Shown here: one piece after another, positions 49,764 through 59,028 of the stretch | Layout: each line of letters begins with the position of its first letter | Numbering within the stretch: the first letter of the stretch is position 1 | From: Amycolatopsis nalaikhensis | GTDB taxonomy: Bacteria; Actinomycetota; Actinomycetes; Mycobacteriales; Pseudonocardiaceae | Assembly (NCBI RefSeq): GCF_030264295.1 | Contig: NZ_CP127173.1 | Location: 9,555,501-9,619,500, forward strand | DNA length: 64,000 nucleotides | Reading direction: 5' to 3' | Position numbers and translations under genes: made by a program | The notes under the pieces: generated by a model | What the model was told of the DNA's origin: nothing | The model's database searches: none | What the model saw: only the letters and a program-made list of their open reading frames with translations

Positions 49764-50645
49764 ATGCACGTTTTCGTCACCGGCGGGACCGGCACCATCG
49801 GCTCCGCGGTCGTCACCGAGCTGCTCGAGGGCGGGCACACCGTGCTCGCGCTGGCCCGCTCGGACAAGTCCGCGCAGGCACTCACCGACGCCGGCGCCCG
49901 GGTCCTGCGCGGGCAGCTCGCGGACCTCGACGTCCTGCGGGCGGGGGCCGGGCAGGCCGACGGCGTGATCAGCCTGGCGTTCGGCAGCGACTACAGCACG
50001 GCGGAGGCGCTCGAGCGGTCGATCGCCGAAGAGAGCGCCGCGATGGCCGCGCTGGGCGAGGAGTTGGTCGGCAGCGACCGCCCGATCGTCACCGTCTCGG
50101 GCACGCCGTGGGTGCCGGGCCGCGCCGCCACCGAGGCCGACCCGCTGCCCACGGAAGGTCCGGTCGCCGCCCGAGCCCGCTCGGTCACGGCGCTGCTGGA
50201 CCTGGCGACGCGCGGGGTGCGCGCGACGGCGGTCCGCATGCCGCGCACGGTCCACAACGAAGGCAAGGGCGGGTTCGCGGGCCTGCTGACCGACCAGGCG
50301 CGCCGCACCGGAGTGGTCGGCTACCCGGGCGACGGAACGCAGCGCTGGCCCGCGGTCCACGCGCGCGACGCGGCGGTCTTGTTCCGGCTGGCGCTGGAAT
50401 CGGCCCCGGCGGGCACGGCCTGGCACGCGGTGGCCGACGAGGGCGACGCGGTCCGCGACATCGCGGCGGTCATCGGACGGCGCCTCGGCCTGCCGGTCGA
50501 ACCGGTGCCGCAGGAGAACTTCGGTCCGTTCGGCCCGATCTTCGCCACCGACCAGCCCGCTACCAGCGCACACACCCGCGAGGTCCTCGGGTGGCAGCCG
50601 AAGCACCCGAGCCTGCTGGAGGACTTGGAGAACGTGCGGCCGTGA
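49764..50645 (+). CDS. NAD(P)-dependent epimerase/NmrA-like protein
   Basis: 293 aa from ATG 49764. The nucleotide motif VTGGTGTIGSAVVTELL is at the N-terminus; WPAVHARDAAVLFRLALE and REVLGWQPKHPSLLEDLE are typical of extended SDR proteins. The SDR Tyr/Lys pair is not evident. Regulated by the divergent TetR protein through twin operators. Confidence 0.88.
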   Translation: MHVFVTGGTGTIGSAVVTELLEGGHTVLALARSDKSAQALTDAGARVLRGQLADLDVLRAGAGQADGVISLAFGSDYSTAEALERSIAEESAAMAALGEELVGSDRPIVTVSGTPWVPGRAATEADPLPTEGPVAARARSVTALLDLATRGVRATAVRMPRTVHNEGKGGFAGLLTDQARRTGVVGYPGDGTQRWPAVHARDAAVLFRLALESAPAGTAWHAVADEGDAVRDIAAVIGRRLGLPVEPVPQENFGPFGPIFATDQPATSAHTREVLGWQPKHPSLLEDLENVRP

Positions 50646-50679
50646 GGTGCGCACCGGCCGCCTGACTCAGGCGGCCGGT

Positions 50680-50875
50680 GTCAGCCCGCGTGCGCCGAGG
50701 TCGGCGGCCAGCCGCGGTGGCCGCGGCAGCCGCGAGCCATCTGCGGCGGCCGCCAGCATCTGCCGGCCAAAGGCAGCTTGCGGCGGGTGGCGGGATCGGC
50801 GGCCATCCGCGGCGGCCGCGAGCCACCCGCGGCGACCGCCAGCCTCAGACAGCGGGCGGCGGCCGCAAGCCTCAA
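50680..50875. repeat. GC-rich degenerate short repeats in an intergenic gap
   Basis: The 226-bp gap between convergent genes holds imperfect copies of GCGGCGGCCGC(G/C)AGCC-type units, e.g. near 50741, 50812 and 50863, on both strands. Composition makes chance likely in part. No gene is supported here. Confidence 0.4.
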
Positions 50876-51492
50876 CCGACTGTCGGCCGCACCACCAGCC
50901 GGAACAGCTCGCCGATCCGCTCGAGGTCGACCTCCGCCGCCAAGTCGGCTTCCTCCGGCAGGTCATCCACCAAAGGTTCGATCCCGAACAGCAACCGCGG
51001 CAGCATCGGGTGCAGGACAAGCCCGATCAGCTCGTCGGCCGCCACCCGGGCCACACCCTCCTCGAGCCCGAACCCCGCCACCAAATGCGCCGCGAGATCG
51101 GCCGCCGCGACTCCGAACACGACGTCATAGAGGCCCGCCGCCAGCTCCGGCAGCCGGTCCGCCTCGGCGATGCCCAGCCGCAGCATTCGCGCGACCGAAG
51201 ACCACCGCACCAGCTGCGACAACCGCCCGCAGTAGCGCACCACAGCCTCCGACGGCTCCTCCGAATACTCGACAGGCGTGCGCATCCGGGCGCCGAACAA
51301 GGTGCGAATGCGCTCGACCACCGCCACGAACAGCGCGTCCTTCGTCGGGAAGTGCGCGTAGAGGGACCGCTTCGACGTCTCCGCGCGCGCCGCGATCGCG
51401 TCCATCGACGTGCGCTCGAAGCCGTCCTCCAGGAACGCCAGCTTCGCCGTGTCAAGGATGTGCTCGCGCAGCGCTTGCCCGCGACGGGCCAT
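50872..51492 (-). CDS. TetR family transcriptional regulator
   Basis: 206 aa from ATG 51490-51492 (GAGG 8 nt upstream); GTG 51501 is possible. The helix-turn-helix is TSMDAIAARAETSKRSLYAHFPTKDALF. A C-terminal ligand domain of AefR/YcdC type follows. It is divergent from the NmrA-like gene at 51559, with a palindromic site between. Confidence 0.92.
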   Translation of the reverse strand: MARRGQALREHILDTAKLAFLEDGFERTSMDAIAARAETSKRSLYAHFPTKDALFVAVVERIRTLFGARMRTPVEYSEEPSEAVVRYCGRLSQLVRWSSVARMLRLGIAEADRLPELAAGLYDVVFGVAAADLAAHLVAGFGLEEGVARVAADELIGLVLHPMLPRLLFGIEPLVDDLPEEADLAAEVDLERIGELFRLVVRPTVG

Positions 51493-51505
51493 GGCATCCA
51501 CCTCA

Positions 51506-51532
51506 AAGTATACGGTACAGTCGAGTTTACTT
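51506..51532. promoter_or_regulatory. Imperfect palindrome AAGTATAC-N11-GTTTACTT, probable TetR operator
   Basis: Seven of eight arm positions pair. It is AT-rich against the surroundings and lies 14 bp from the tetR start and 27 bp before the NmrA-like start. Confidence 0.6.
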
Positions 51533-51558
51533 CAGTCGCTGATTCGGAGACATCATCC

Positions 51559-52419
51559 ATGATCGTGATCACCGCACCGACCGGGCAGATCGGCCGCAAG
51601 CTCGTCGCCACCCCGCAGGACGAGCCGGTCCGGCTCATCGTCCGCGACCTCGGCAAGCTGCCCGCCGCGGTACGGGCGCGAGCCGAGGTCGTCGTCGGGT
51701 CGCACCGCGATCCCGACGTCCTGGACCGCGCGCTCGACGGCGCCGACTCCTTGTTCTGGCTCATGCCCGCGGACCCGACGGCGAGCAGCCCCTACGAGGC
51801 GTACGTGACCGCCTCCATCCCCGGCGCGGATGCCGTCGTGCGCCACCAGGTTCCGCGCGTGGTGATCGTTTCCGCGCTCGGCCGCGGCTCGCGGATCTAC
51901 GCCGGTCACGTCTCCGCGTCGCACGCGATGGAGGACCTCTTCCGCAGCACCGGCGCGCACGTGCGCGCGCTCGCGCTGCCCACCTTCATGGACAACATCC
52001 TCCGCCAGGCGGCCACGATCGAGGACGGCGTCCTCTCCGGAACCCTCCCGGCCGACTTCCGGATGCCGTGGATCGCGACGAAGGACATCGCGGCGCTCGC
52101 GGCGACCCACCTCTTCGACCACACCTGGACCGGGCAGGAAACGGTCGACTCCCTCGGCGGTGAAGACCTTTCGTACCAGGACATCGCCGAGATCCTCACC
52201 GACGTCCTCGGCTCCCCCGTCCGCTACCGGCTCGACGACCGGGCCGCGCTCCGGCGGTTCCTCGTCGGCCGCGGTTTCTCCGAGGCGATGGCGCGGTCCA
52301 TGATGGACATGGACCTCGCGGGTGAACGCGGCATCACCAACGCCGTCCCGCGCACCGCCGGAAACACCACACCCACGACGTTCCGCGCCTTCGCCGAAGA
52401 AAACTTCAAGCCCGCCTGA
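51559..52419 (+). CDS. NmrA-like NAD(P)H-binding protein
   Basis: 286 aa from ATG 51559, GGAGA upstream. MIVITAPTGQIGRKLVA is the nucleotide-binding start (GxxGxxG), followed by RLIVRDLGKLP and the domain pattern of NmrA/QOR2-like atypical SDRs, with PWIATKDIAALAATHLF near residue 180. Probably a redox-sensing or quinone-reducing protein under TetR control. Confidence 0.9.
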   Translation: MIVITAPTGQIGRKLVATPQDEPVRLIVRDLGKLPAAVRARAEVVVGSHRDPDVLDRALDGADSLFWLMPADPTASSPYEAYVTASIPGADAVVRHQVPRVVIVSALGRGSRIYAGHVSASHAMEDLFRSTGAHVRALALPTFMDNILRQAATIEDGVLSGTLPADFRMPWIATKDIAALAATHLFDHTWTGQETVDSLGGEDLSYQDIAEILTDVLGSPVRYRLDDRAALRRFLVGRGFSEAMARSMMDMDLAGERGITNAVPRTAGNTTPTTFRAFAEENFKPA

Positions 52420-52432
52420 GCCGGCTCGCGAG

Positions 52433-52669
52433 CTACCGGACGGCCGGACGGGGGCGGGGAACCGCCACGGGGCCCGTGTCGTCGTCCAACCGGATCCGCA
52501 AGGCGAGATCGAAGGCGTCCTCGAGCTTCTCCGCGTGCACCCGCGCCACGTCGTGGTCACCGACCGACCGCGCGTCCGCGACGTCGCGGCTCGCCTTCGC
52601 GATCCGCCGCCGGAAAGCCGCGTCGAACCCCGCCTTTTCTTCCACCCCGAGAATCCCTTGCCCTGCCAC
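52433..52669 (-). CDS. Small hypothetical protein
   Basis: 78 aa from GTG 52667-52669. The translation is mostly helical and charged (FRRRIAKASRDVADARSVGDHDVARVHAEKLEDAFDLALR), which looks coding rather than random, but I know no family. Weak ribosome site. Confidence 0.5.
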   Translation of the reverse strand: MAGQGILGVEEKAGFDAAFRRRIAKASRDVADARSVGDHDVARVHAEKLEDAFDLALRIRLDDDTGPVAVPRPRPAVR

Positions 52670-52775
52670 GAAAGAATGAGTTCCCCTCGCCCCGCGAACC
52701 CGCGGGGCGAGGCGACTCTAGCACCACCCGAAGATCAACCACCGGTGACCCGTCCGTCCATTGTGGCCGGACGGC

Positions 52776-53720
52776 TCACCGGGCCTGGGACGGCAGGCAC
52801 CCGTAGCGCTGCCGGAAAGCGGCCGCGAACCGGCTCGCGCTGGAGAACCCCCAGCGGGCGGCGACCTCGCTGACCGACACGCCGGGATGCGCCTCGAGAT
52901 CGGCGCGGGCGCGCTGCAGCCGGACGCCGACCAGGTGCTGCATCGGCGGGCAGCCGACCCATTCGCGGAAGCCTTCCTGCAGCCGGCGCACCGTGGTCCC
53001 GGCGACCGCCGCCATCTCCGCGGCCGTCCACGCCCGCGCCGGGTCGTCCCGCACCGCGTCCACCACCCGGGCGATCGCCCGGGGCCGCACGACCGGGCCG
53101 CGGCCGAGGTCGGGGCAGCTGGACAGCAGGAAGCCCGCCGCCACCGCGCCGGCCAGCTGCTGCCGCACGACCGGCAGCTCGCCGAAGAAGAAGTGGTCAC
53201 GCACCTGGGAGGACAGCCCCTTGATCAGGTGCTGCCAGTCGCGGGCGGCGCCGTCCTCGAGGCGCAGCTGGTCGGGCAGCACCCCGGCCACCCGCACCGG
53301 CTCGGCCCCCAGCACCCGCTCGGCCTCGCGGTCCAGCCAGTCCCGGTCGAACTTGACGCCGAGCACCGTGCACGTCGCGTCCCAGTGGCTGATCAGCGAC
53401 GGGGTGTCGGCGCGGAAGATCGTCGCCTGACCGGACACCGACGTCACGGCGCCGTGCCGGCCGCGGCTCTCCAGGTGCCCGGTCAACGGCAGGTTGACCT
53501 CGTAGGCGCTCGGGTAGTCGCACGCGATCTCGACGTCGGCGCCCCACCCGACGTAGCCGATGAGCACCGGGCCGAGGTCGAGGGTCCGCAGCGTCAGCCG
53601 CGGCTCGCGGCCGCCGCCGAGCGGCGTGAGCTGGTGCGGGAAGTAGGCCTCGGCGACCGACTTCGAAGCTCGCTCCCAGTCCCGGGGCGTCGCACCACGG
53701 CGTGCGGACATGGCAGGCAT
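52776..53720 (-). CDS. AraC family regulator next to gcoAB (AraC-binding-2 type)
   Basis: 314 aa from ATG 53720 (ATG 53711 also possible). The N-terminal part (VNLPLTGHLESR, FRADTPSLISHWD) is the cupin-like sensor of the AraC-binding-2 group. The C-terminus has the AraC helix-turn-helix pair, ending VSEVAARWGFSSASRFAAAFRQRYGCLPSQAR. It is divergent from gcoA with 136 bp between and is the likely activator for guaiacol catabolism. Confidence 0.92.
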   Translation of the reverse strand: MPAMSARRGATPRDWERASKSVAEAYFPHQLTPLGGGREPRLTLRTLDLGPVLIGYVGWGADVEIACDYPSAYEVNLPLTGHLESRGRHGAVTSVSGQATIFRADTPSLISHWDATCTVLGVKFDRDWLDREAERVLGAEPVRVAGVLPDQLRLEDGAARDWQHLIKGLSSQVRDHFFFGELPVVRQQLAGAVAAGFLLSSCPDLGRGPVVRPRAIARVVDAVRDDPARAWTAAEMAAVAGTTVRRLQEGFREWVGCPPMQHLVGVRLQRARADLEAHPGVSVSEVAARWGFSSASRFAAAFRQRYGCLPSQAR

Positions 53721-53856
53721 GCTAACCGATCCGCGGCCGTGCGCTCGATTCGTCGCGCGATCCGTATCGGATCCGCGCTTTGCGTGTCGTCGGCTCCCCC
53801 GCGGCGGACCTACCTTGCCTCCCAACCCGGACGAAGTCCCGAAGGAGGCCCCGTCG

Positions 53857-55086
53857 ATGACGACGAGCAGCACCACCCAGCCGGACCTTTCCTGGCTCGA
53901 CGACGTCACCATGGCGCAGCTGGAGCGCAACCCGTACGAAGCCTACGAGCGGCTTCGCCGGGAGGCCCCGCTTGCCTACGTGCCCGTGCTCGGGTCCTAC
54001 GTCGCGACGACCGCGGAGATCTGCCGCGAGATCGCCACGAGCCCCGACTTCGAGGCCGTCATCACCCCGGCGGGCGGGCGCACCTTCGGCCACCCGGCGA
54101 TCATCGGCGTCAACGGCGACATCCACGCCGACCTGCGCTCGATGGTCGAACCCGCGCTGCAGCCGGTCGAGGTGGACCGGTGGATCGACGACCTCGTCCG
54201 CCCGATCGCCCGCCGCTACCTGGCGGCGTTCGAAGACGACGGGCGCGCCGAGCTGGTCGCCCAGTACTGCGAGCCGGTCAGCGTCCGCTCCCTCGGCGAC
54301 CTGCTCGGCCTGCAGAGCGTGAGCTCGGACAAGCTCCGCGAGTGGTTCGCCAAGCTCAGCCGCTCCTTCACCAACGCGGCGATGACCGAGGACGGCGAGT
54401 TCGCCAACCCCGAGGGCTTCCGCGAAGGCGACGAAGCCAAGGCCGAGATCCAGGCCGCGGTCGACCCCCTGATCGACCGCTGGATCGCCGAGCCCGCCGA
54501 CACCGCCATCTCGCACTGGCTGCACGACGGGATGCCGCCCGGCAAGACCCGCGACCGCGAGTACATCTACCCGACCATCTACGTGTACCTGCTCGGCGCG
54601 ATGCAGGAGCCGGGCCACGGCATGGCCTCCACCCTCGTCGGGTTGTTCAGCGAGCCGGACCAGCTGGAGGAGGTCGTCGACGACCCCGCGCTGATCCCCC
54701 GCGCCATCTCCGAGGGCATGCGCTGGACGTCGCCGATCTGGTCGGCGACCGCCCGGATCTCGACCAAGCAGGTCACCGTCGCGGGGGTGGACCTGCCCGC
54801 GGGGACGCCGGTGATCCTGTCCTACGGCTCGGCGAACCACGACACCGGCGTCTACGAGGCCCCGACCCGCTACGACCTGCACCGCCCGCCGCTGCCGCAC
54901 CTGGCGTTCGGGGCGGGCAACCACGCCTGCGCCGGGATCTACTTCGCCAACCACGTCATGCGCATCGCGCTGGAGGAGCTGTTCGAGGCGATCCCGAACC
55001 TCGAGCGCGACACCTCGTCGGACGTCGAGTTCTGGGGCTGGGGCTTCCGCGGGCCGACGTCGCTGCACGTCACCTGGGAGGTCTGA
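53857..55086 (+). CDS. gcoA: Cytochrome P450 aromatic O-demethylase GcoA (CYP255A-type)
   Basis: 409 aa from ATG 53857, GAAGGAGG upstream. The haem ligand motif is FGAGNHACAG with Cys 358, and YRGM-type ExxR appears as EGMR. The sequence closely follows GcoA of Amycolatopsis as I remember it, including VITPAGGRTFGHPAIIGVN and the end FRGPTSLHVTWEV. It removes the methyl group from guaiacol and related aryl ethers to give catechol and formaldehyde. It forms a two-component system with the next gene. Confidence 0.95.
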   Translation: MTTSSTTQPDLSWLDDVTMAQLERNPYEAYERLRREAPLAYVPVLGSYVATTAEICREIATSPDFEAVITPAGGRTFGHPAIIGVNGDIHADLRSMVEPALQPVEVDRWIDDLVRPIARRYLAAFEDDGRAELVAQYCEPVSVRSLGDLLGLQSVSSDKLREWFAKLSRSFTNAAMTEDGEFANPEGFREGDEAKAEIQAAVDPLIDRWIAEPADTAISHWLHDGMPPGKTRDREYIYPTIYVYLLGAMQEPGHGMASTLVGLFSEPDQLEEVVDDPALIPRAISEGMRWTSPIWSATARISTKQVTVAGVDLPAGTPVILSYGSANHDTGVYEAPTRYDLHRPPLPHLAFGAGNHACAGIYFANHVMRIALEELFEAIPNLERDTSSDVEFWGWGFRGPTSLHVTWEV

Positions 55087-55087
55087 G

Positions 55088-56098
55088 ATGCCGTTCACCG
55101 CCACCGTCGGCGACCGGGAGGTGCCGTGCGGGGACGACCAGCCGCTGCTCGACGCGTTCCTGCGCGCCGGGGTCTGGCTGCCGAACTCCTGCAACCAGGG
55201 CACCTGCGGCACGTGCAAGCTCCGGGTGGTCAGCGGTGCCGTCGACCACCGCGACTCCCCCGCCGACACCCTGACGGCCGAAGAGCGGACGGCTGGCCTG
55301 GCGCTGGCCTGCCAGGCCCGGCTCCGCTCGGACGTCGTCGTCGAGGGCACCGGGGGCGTCGCCGGCCGGGCGACCCACCCGCTGCGCGACCTGGTGGCCA
55401 CGGTCCGCGAGCTCGAGGACATCGCCCGCGACACGCGCCGCCTGCGGCTCGGGCTCCCCGAACCGCTGGCCTTCCACGCCGGTCAGTACGTCGAGCTGAC
55501 GGTGCCGGGCACGACGGTGCGGCGCCAGTACTCACTGGTCAACACCGCGGAGGAGGACAAGGTCCTGGAACTGCACGTCCGCCTGGTGCCCGGCGGGGCG
55601 GCGACCGAGCGGTGGATCTTCGACGGCCTCGCCATCGGCGACCGGGTCGAGGTGACGGGCCCGCTCGGCGACTTCGTCCTGCCCCCGGCCGACGAGGACG
55701 ACGGCGGCCCGATGGTGCTGATCGGCGGCGGCACCGGCCTGGCGCCGTTGATCGGGCTCGCGCGCACCGCGCTGGGCCGCGACCCGGACCGGAGAGTGCT
55801 GCTGTACCACGGAGTCCGCGGCGCGGCCGATCTCTACGACCTGGACCTGATGGCCGAACTGGCGGAGGAGTACGCCGGGTTTTCGTTCGTGCCGGTGCTG
55901 TCCCACGAACCGGAATCGTCCCATCGAAGCGGCTTCCCGACGGACGTGTTCGTCGAAGACGTCGCCAGCGCCCGTGGCTGGTCGGGCTGGTTGTGCGGGC
56001 CACCGCCGATGGTCGAGGCGGGGGTGAAGGCGTTCAAGCGCCGCCGCATGGCGCCCCGCATGATCCACCGCGAGAACTTCACCCCGGCCGACGCCTAG
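55088..56098 (+). CDS. gcoB: GcoB three-domain P450 reductase
   Basis: 336 aa from ATG 55088, one base after the gcoA stop. It has a [2Fe-2S] domain (CNQGTCGTCKLRV with a later CQA), an FAD domain (RRQYSLVN) and an NADH domain (IGGGTGLAPLIGLA, LCGPPPMVEA). This order is as in the family of ferredoxin-NAD reductase chains. It supplies electrons to GcoA. Confidence 0.95.
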   Translation: MPFTATVGDREVPCGDDQPLLDAFLRAGVWLPNSCNQGTCGTCKLRVVSGAVDHRDSPADTLTAEERTAGLALACQARLRSDVVVEGTGGVAGRATHPLRDLVATVRELEDIARDTRRLRLGLPEPLAFHAGQYVELTVPGTTVRRQYSLVNTAEEDKVLELHVRLVPGGAATERWIFDGLAIGDRVEVTGPLGDFVLPPADEDDGGPMVLIGGGTGLAPLIGLARTALGRDPDRRVLLYHGVRGAADLYDLDLMAELAEEYAGFSFVPVLSHEPESSHRSGFPTDVFVEDVASARGWSGWLCGPPPMVEAGVKAFKRRRMAPRMIHRENFTPADA

Positions 56099-56108
56099 CG
56101 CGCGTGCG

Positions 56109-56150
56109 GCCCGGTCCGGCTCCGCCGACGTCGACGGAGCCGGACCGGGC
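56109..56150 (+). terminator. Hairpin downstream of gcoB
   Basis: GCCCGGTCCGGCTCCG (56109-56124) and CGGAGCCGGACCGGGC (56135-56150) are perfect 16-bp arms with a 10-nt loop, 10 bp after the gcoB stop. The rest of the gap to 56366 shows no gene. Confidence 0.85.
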
Positions 56151-56366
56151 TCGGAAGGGTGTGCGTCGCAAGGGTTTTCGTTCCGTGCTCCACAGTGGTC
56201 ACGGCCTCGGCGGCCCTTCGGGGTGGCTGTCGCGGGGTACGCCGTGCGGCGCGGGCCGGGACTCTCGGGTCTCACCGGCATCGTCAGGAGCAGGCAGCCA
56301 GCCGCCTCGGGATCGGGCACGAGGCCGGACCGTCGTCATCACCTCCCCGGTTTTCCCACGAATTTC

Positions 56367-56615
56367 CTACCAGGTCGGGAACAGCGGCGGCGACCGCTGA
56401 CGCCGTTCGCACGAGCGGGGCACGAACGACGGGCGGGCGTACGTCTTTCGCTCCGTGCGCGGAACTTCAGGGCGCCGGGCACGGGGTGCACGGGCGGGCG
56501 GCACGGGCTCGGCGGGAAAGTTCGCGGCGACGATCTCGGCGAACTCGGCCCGCACCCAGTCGTCATCCGCGCAGACCAGCTCGGTGAACCGGCTGGTCAC
56601 CGCCGTGTCCGGCAT
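56367..56615 (-). CDS. Small hypothetical protein with a consensus promoter
   Basis: 82 aa from ATG 56613-56615. The N-terminal half (VTSRFTELVCADDDWVRAEFAEIVAANFP) looks like folded helices; the C-terminal half is Pro/Arg-rich and probably disordered. No family recognised. A near-perfect sigma-70 type promoter lies upstream. Confidence 0.6.
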   Translation of the reverse strand: MPDTAVTSRFTELVCADDDWVRAEFAEIVAANFPAEPVPPARAPRARRPEVPRTERKTYARPSFVPRSCERRQRSPPLFPTW

Positions 56616-56679
56616 CGTCGCTCACTCCCCGGATCGCCACTCGTCCTCGACACCAGGTCATGTCCCGCACTCACTGTTT

Positions 56680-56708
56680 TCTATAACTCGCACCGCGGAT
56701 CGTGTCAA
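56680..56708 (-). promoter_or_regulatory. Consensus promoter TTGACA-N17-TATAGA
   Basis: On the minus strand TTGACA (56708-56703) and TATAGA (56685-56680) are spaced by exactly 17 nt, upstream of the 82-aa gene (leader of about 60 nt). It is the best match to the housekeeping consensus in the window. It lies just behind the stop... end region of the LuxR gene at 56721, which is transcribed in the same direction. Confidence 0.75.
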
Positions 56709-56720
56709 GCACCCGCGCGC

Positions 56721-58862
56721 TCACTCCTGGCGCGCCACCCACGCGGCGATCTGCGCGCGGTTGCCGAAGCCCAGTTTGGTGAGGATGTGCTGGATGTGGG
56801 TTTCGACCGTGCGCTGGGAAATGACCAGCGCGGCCGCGATCTCCCGGCTCGTCAGACCTTCGGCGACGAGCTTCGCGACTTCGTGCTCACGGCTCGAAAT
56901 CGGCGAAGGCCGCTTCGGCGAGGATGCGCCGACGTCGAGGGCCGCACGGGTGCTCGCGATGTGCGTGCCGTGCGGGATGCCGACCGCGAACTCGGGCGCG
57001 GTGCCGATCCGCTCCCACTGGGTGGCGGCGACGCCGAACAGCGTGGCCGCCCGCCCGTGCTCGCCCGCCCGGTCGGCGATCCAGGCCAGCGTGTCGAGCC
57101 GGTAGGCGCGGCCCTGCTGGTCGCCGAGGCGCAGGTCGAGCCGGAGCGCTTCGGTGGCCGCGCGGGTCGCGGCCGCGGCGTCCCCGAACTCGACCTCCAC
57201 GATGGCCTCGCCGAACAACGACATGGCCCGGTAGAACAGCTCGTCTTCCCCGACGAGGTCACGCATGCGGCGCAGGGAGGCGTGCGCGGCGGCGAGGTCG
57301 CCGGTCCGGTAGGCCACCGAGACGCCGTGGATGAACAGCGGGTGCAGCTCCTCGCGCACCAGCCCGTGCTCCCGGAAGGCGGCGCAGGTCGCCGCGGCCA
57401 TCTCGGCGGACCCCGGCCGGACGGTCAGCATCGTCGCGAAACTCCGCACGTGCAGGATGCGCGCGGCCAGCACGGGATCGTCGCCCAGGGCTTCGGCTTC
57501 GGCCAGCAGGCGTTCCGCGCCGTCGACGTCGCCCAGCCAGAGCGTGTACAGCGCGCAGACGCACAGCGCGCGTCCGCGGTCGGGGTGCCCGGGCGGGGCT
57601 GCGGCGAGCGCGCGCGTCAGCCAGCCCTTCGCTTCGCCGACCAGCCCGCGCAGCACCCAGTACTCCAACGGGCGAGTGGTGATCCGCAGGGCGACGCCGG
57701 ATCCGTCCGGAGTGGACAGTGACCAGTCCAGCGCGGCCCGCAGGTTCGCGTGGTCGCGGGTGAGGTCGACGATCCAGCGGCGCTGGCGGCCGCTCACCCA
57801 TTCCGCTTCGGCCCGCGCGGCCAGCCGGTCGAACCAGTCCGCGTGGCGGCGCGCCACCCGCTCCCGCTCGCCCGAGGCCTCGAGGCGTTCCTGGCCGTAC
57901 TCGCGCAAGGACTCCAGCTGCTGGTAGCGGACGACGTCGTCGTCCTGGCGCCGGACGAGCACGGACTTGTCCAGCAGGCCGTCGACCAGCTCCAGCACCT
58001 CGTCCGGCGGGAGGCCGGCCACGAACGCGGCCGCGTCGAGGTCGAACGACCCGGCGAAGACCGACGTCCGCGCCCAGACGGCCTTCTCGGCCGGTGAGCA
58101 CAGCTCGTGGCTCCAGTCGATCGCCGACCGCAGCGTCTGCTGCCGCTCCGGCGCGCCGGGCAGGCCGGACTTCAGCAGGCCGAGCCGATCCGCCAGCCGG
58201 TCGGCGATCTGCCGCGGCGACAGCGACCGGATCCGGGCGGCCGCCAGTTCGATCGCCAGGGGCAGCCCGTCCAGGCGCGCGCACAGCTCGGCCAGGACGC
58301 GTTCGGTGTCCGGGGTGTCGGTGACGGCCTCGGGCCAGAGCCGGGCGGCGCGGTCGCGGAAGAGCCGCACGGCATCGGCGGCCGGCAGCGGCGGCACGGG
58401 CAGCACCTGTTCACCGGGCACGGCGAGGGACTGGCGGCTGGTGGCCAAGACGACGACGCGCGGACATTCGGCCAGCAGGGTACCGACGAACTCCGCGCAG
58501 GCGTCGACGACGTGCTCGCAGTTGTCGAGGACGAGCAGCGCGGAGAGGGGCCGGAGGTGTTCGACCACCAGCCGGGCCGGGGCGACACCAGGACGGCCGT
58601 GCAGCCCGAGCCGATCGGCGACGAGGTTCGCCACCAGGGTGCTGTCGCGCACCTCGGCGAGTTCCGCGAAGACGACGCCGTCGGCAACGCTGCTGGCGAC
58701 GTCGGCCGCGACGCGCACCGCGAGCCGGGTCTTGCCCACCCCGCCCGGGCCGGTCAGCGTCACCAGCCGCGAATCGCCGAGCAGCGCCCGGACCTCGGCA
58801 CCCTCGCGGCCGCGGCCGACGTAGCTGGTCAGCTCGGCGGGCAGGGCGGCGGTCTCGGGCAT
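56721..58862 (-). CDS. LuxR family ATPase regulator (AfsR/NB-ARC-like P-loop, TPR, LuxR helix-turn-helix)
   Basis: 713 aa from ATG 58860-58862. P-loop TGPGGVGKT at residues 37-45, LLVLDNCEHVVDAC (Walker B), then tetratricopeptide-like repeats, and C-terminal LTSREIAAALVISQRTVETHIQHILTKLGF. It belongs to the group of NB-ARC-type LuxR regulators of streptomycetes and relatives. Target unknown; divergent from the PucR-type gene. Confidence 0.9.
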   Translation of the reverse strand: MPETAALPAELTSYVGRGREGAEVRALLGDSRLVTLTGPGGVGKTRLAVRVAADVASSVADGVVFAELAEVRDSTLVANLVADRLGLHGRPGVAPARLVVEHLRPLSALLVLDNCEHVVDACAEFVGTLLAECPRVVVLATSRQSLAVPGEQVLPVPPLPAADAVRLFRDRAARLWPEAVTDTPDTERVLAELCARLDGLPLAIELAAARIRSLSPRQIADRLADRLGLLKSGLPGAPERQQTLRSAIDWSHELCSPAEKAVWARTSVFAGSFDLDAAAFVAGLPPDEVLELVDGLLDKSVLVRRQDDDVVRYQQLESLREYGQERLEASGERERVARRHADWFDRLAARAEAEWVSGRQRRWIVDLTRDHANLRAALDWSLSTPDGSGVALRITTRPLEYWVLRGLVGEAKGWLTRALAAAPPGHPDRGRALCVCALYTLWLGDVDGAERLLAEAEALGDDPVLAARILHVRSFATMLTVRPGSAEMAAATCAAFREHGLVREELHPLFIHGVSVAYRTGDLAAAHASLRRMRDLVGEDELFYRAMSLFGEAIVEVEFGDAAAATRAATEALRLDLRLGDQQGRAYRLDTLAWIADRAGEHGRAATLFGVAATQWERIGTAPEFAVGIPHGTHIASTRAALDVGASSPKRPSPISSREHEVAKLVAEGLTSREIAAALVISQRTVETHIQHILTKLGFGNRAQIAAWVARQE

Positions 58863-59028
58863 GGACGACAGGGCGCACCTCGCAGTCGGGAACTGGATCA
58901 ATCTAACCGAGCAGTACGGCCCGGGCGACCGCGTACGTATGCGGGCGGCGGGTTTACGGGTTTTTGCCGATGCGGCGCCCGGGCACGGCCGGTGACGATC
59001 ACCCGCGACCGGCTCGAGGAGGCCCGAA

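Noticed and set aside
50680..50875. CRISPR-like array
   Set aside because: Repeats are short, degenerate and irregularly spaced; no cas genes in the window.
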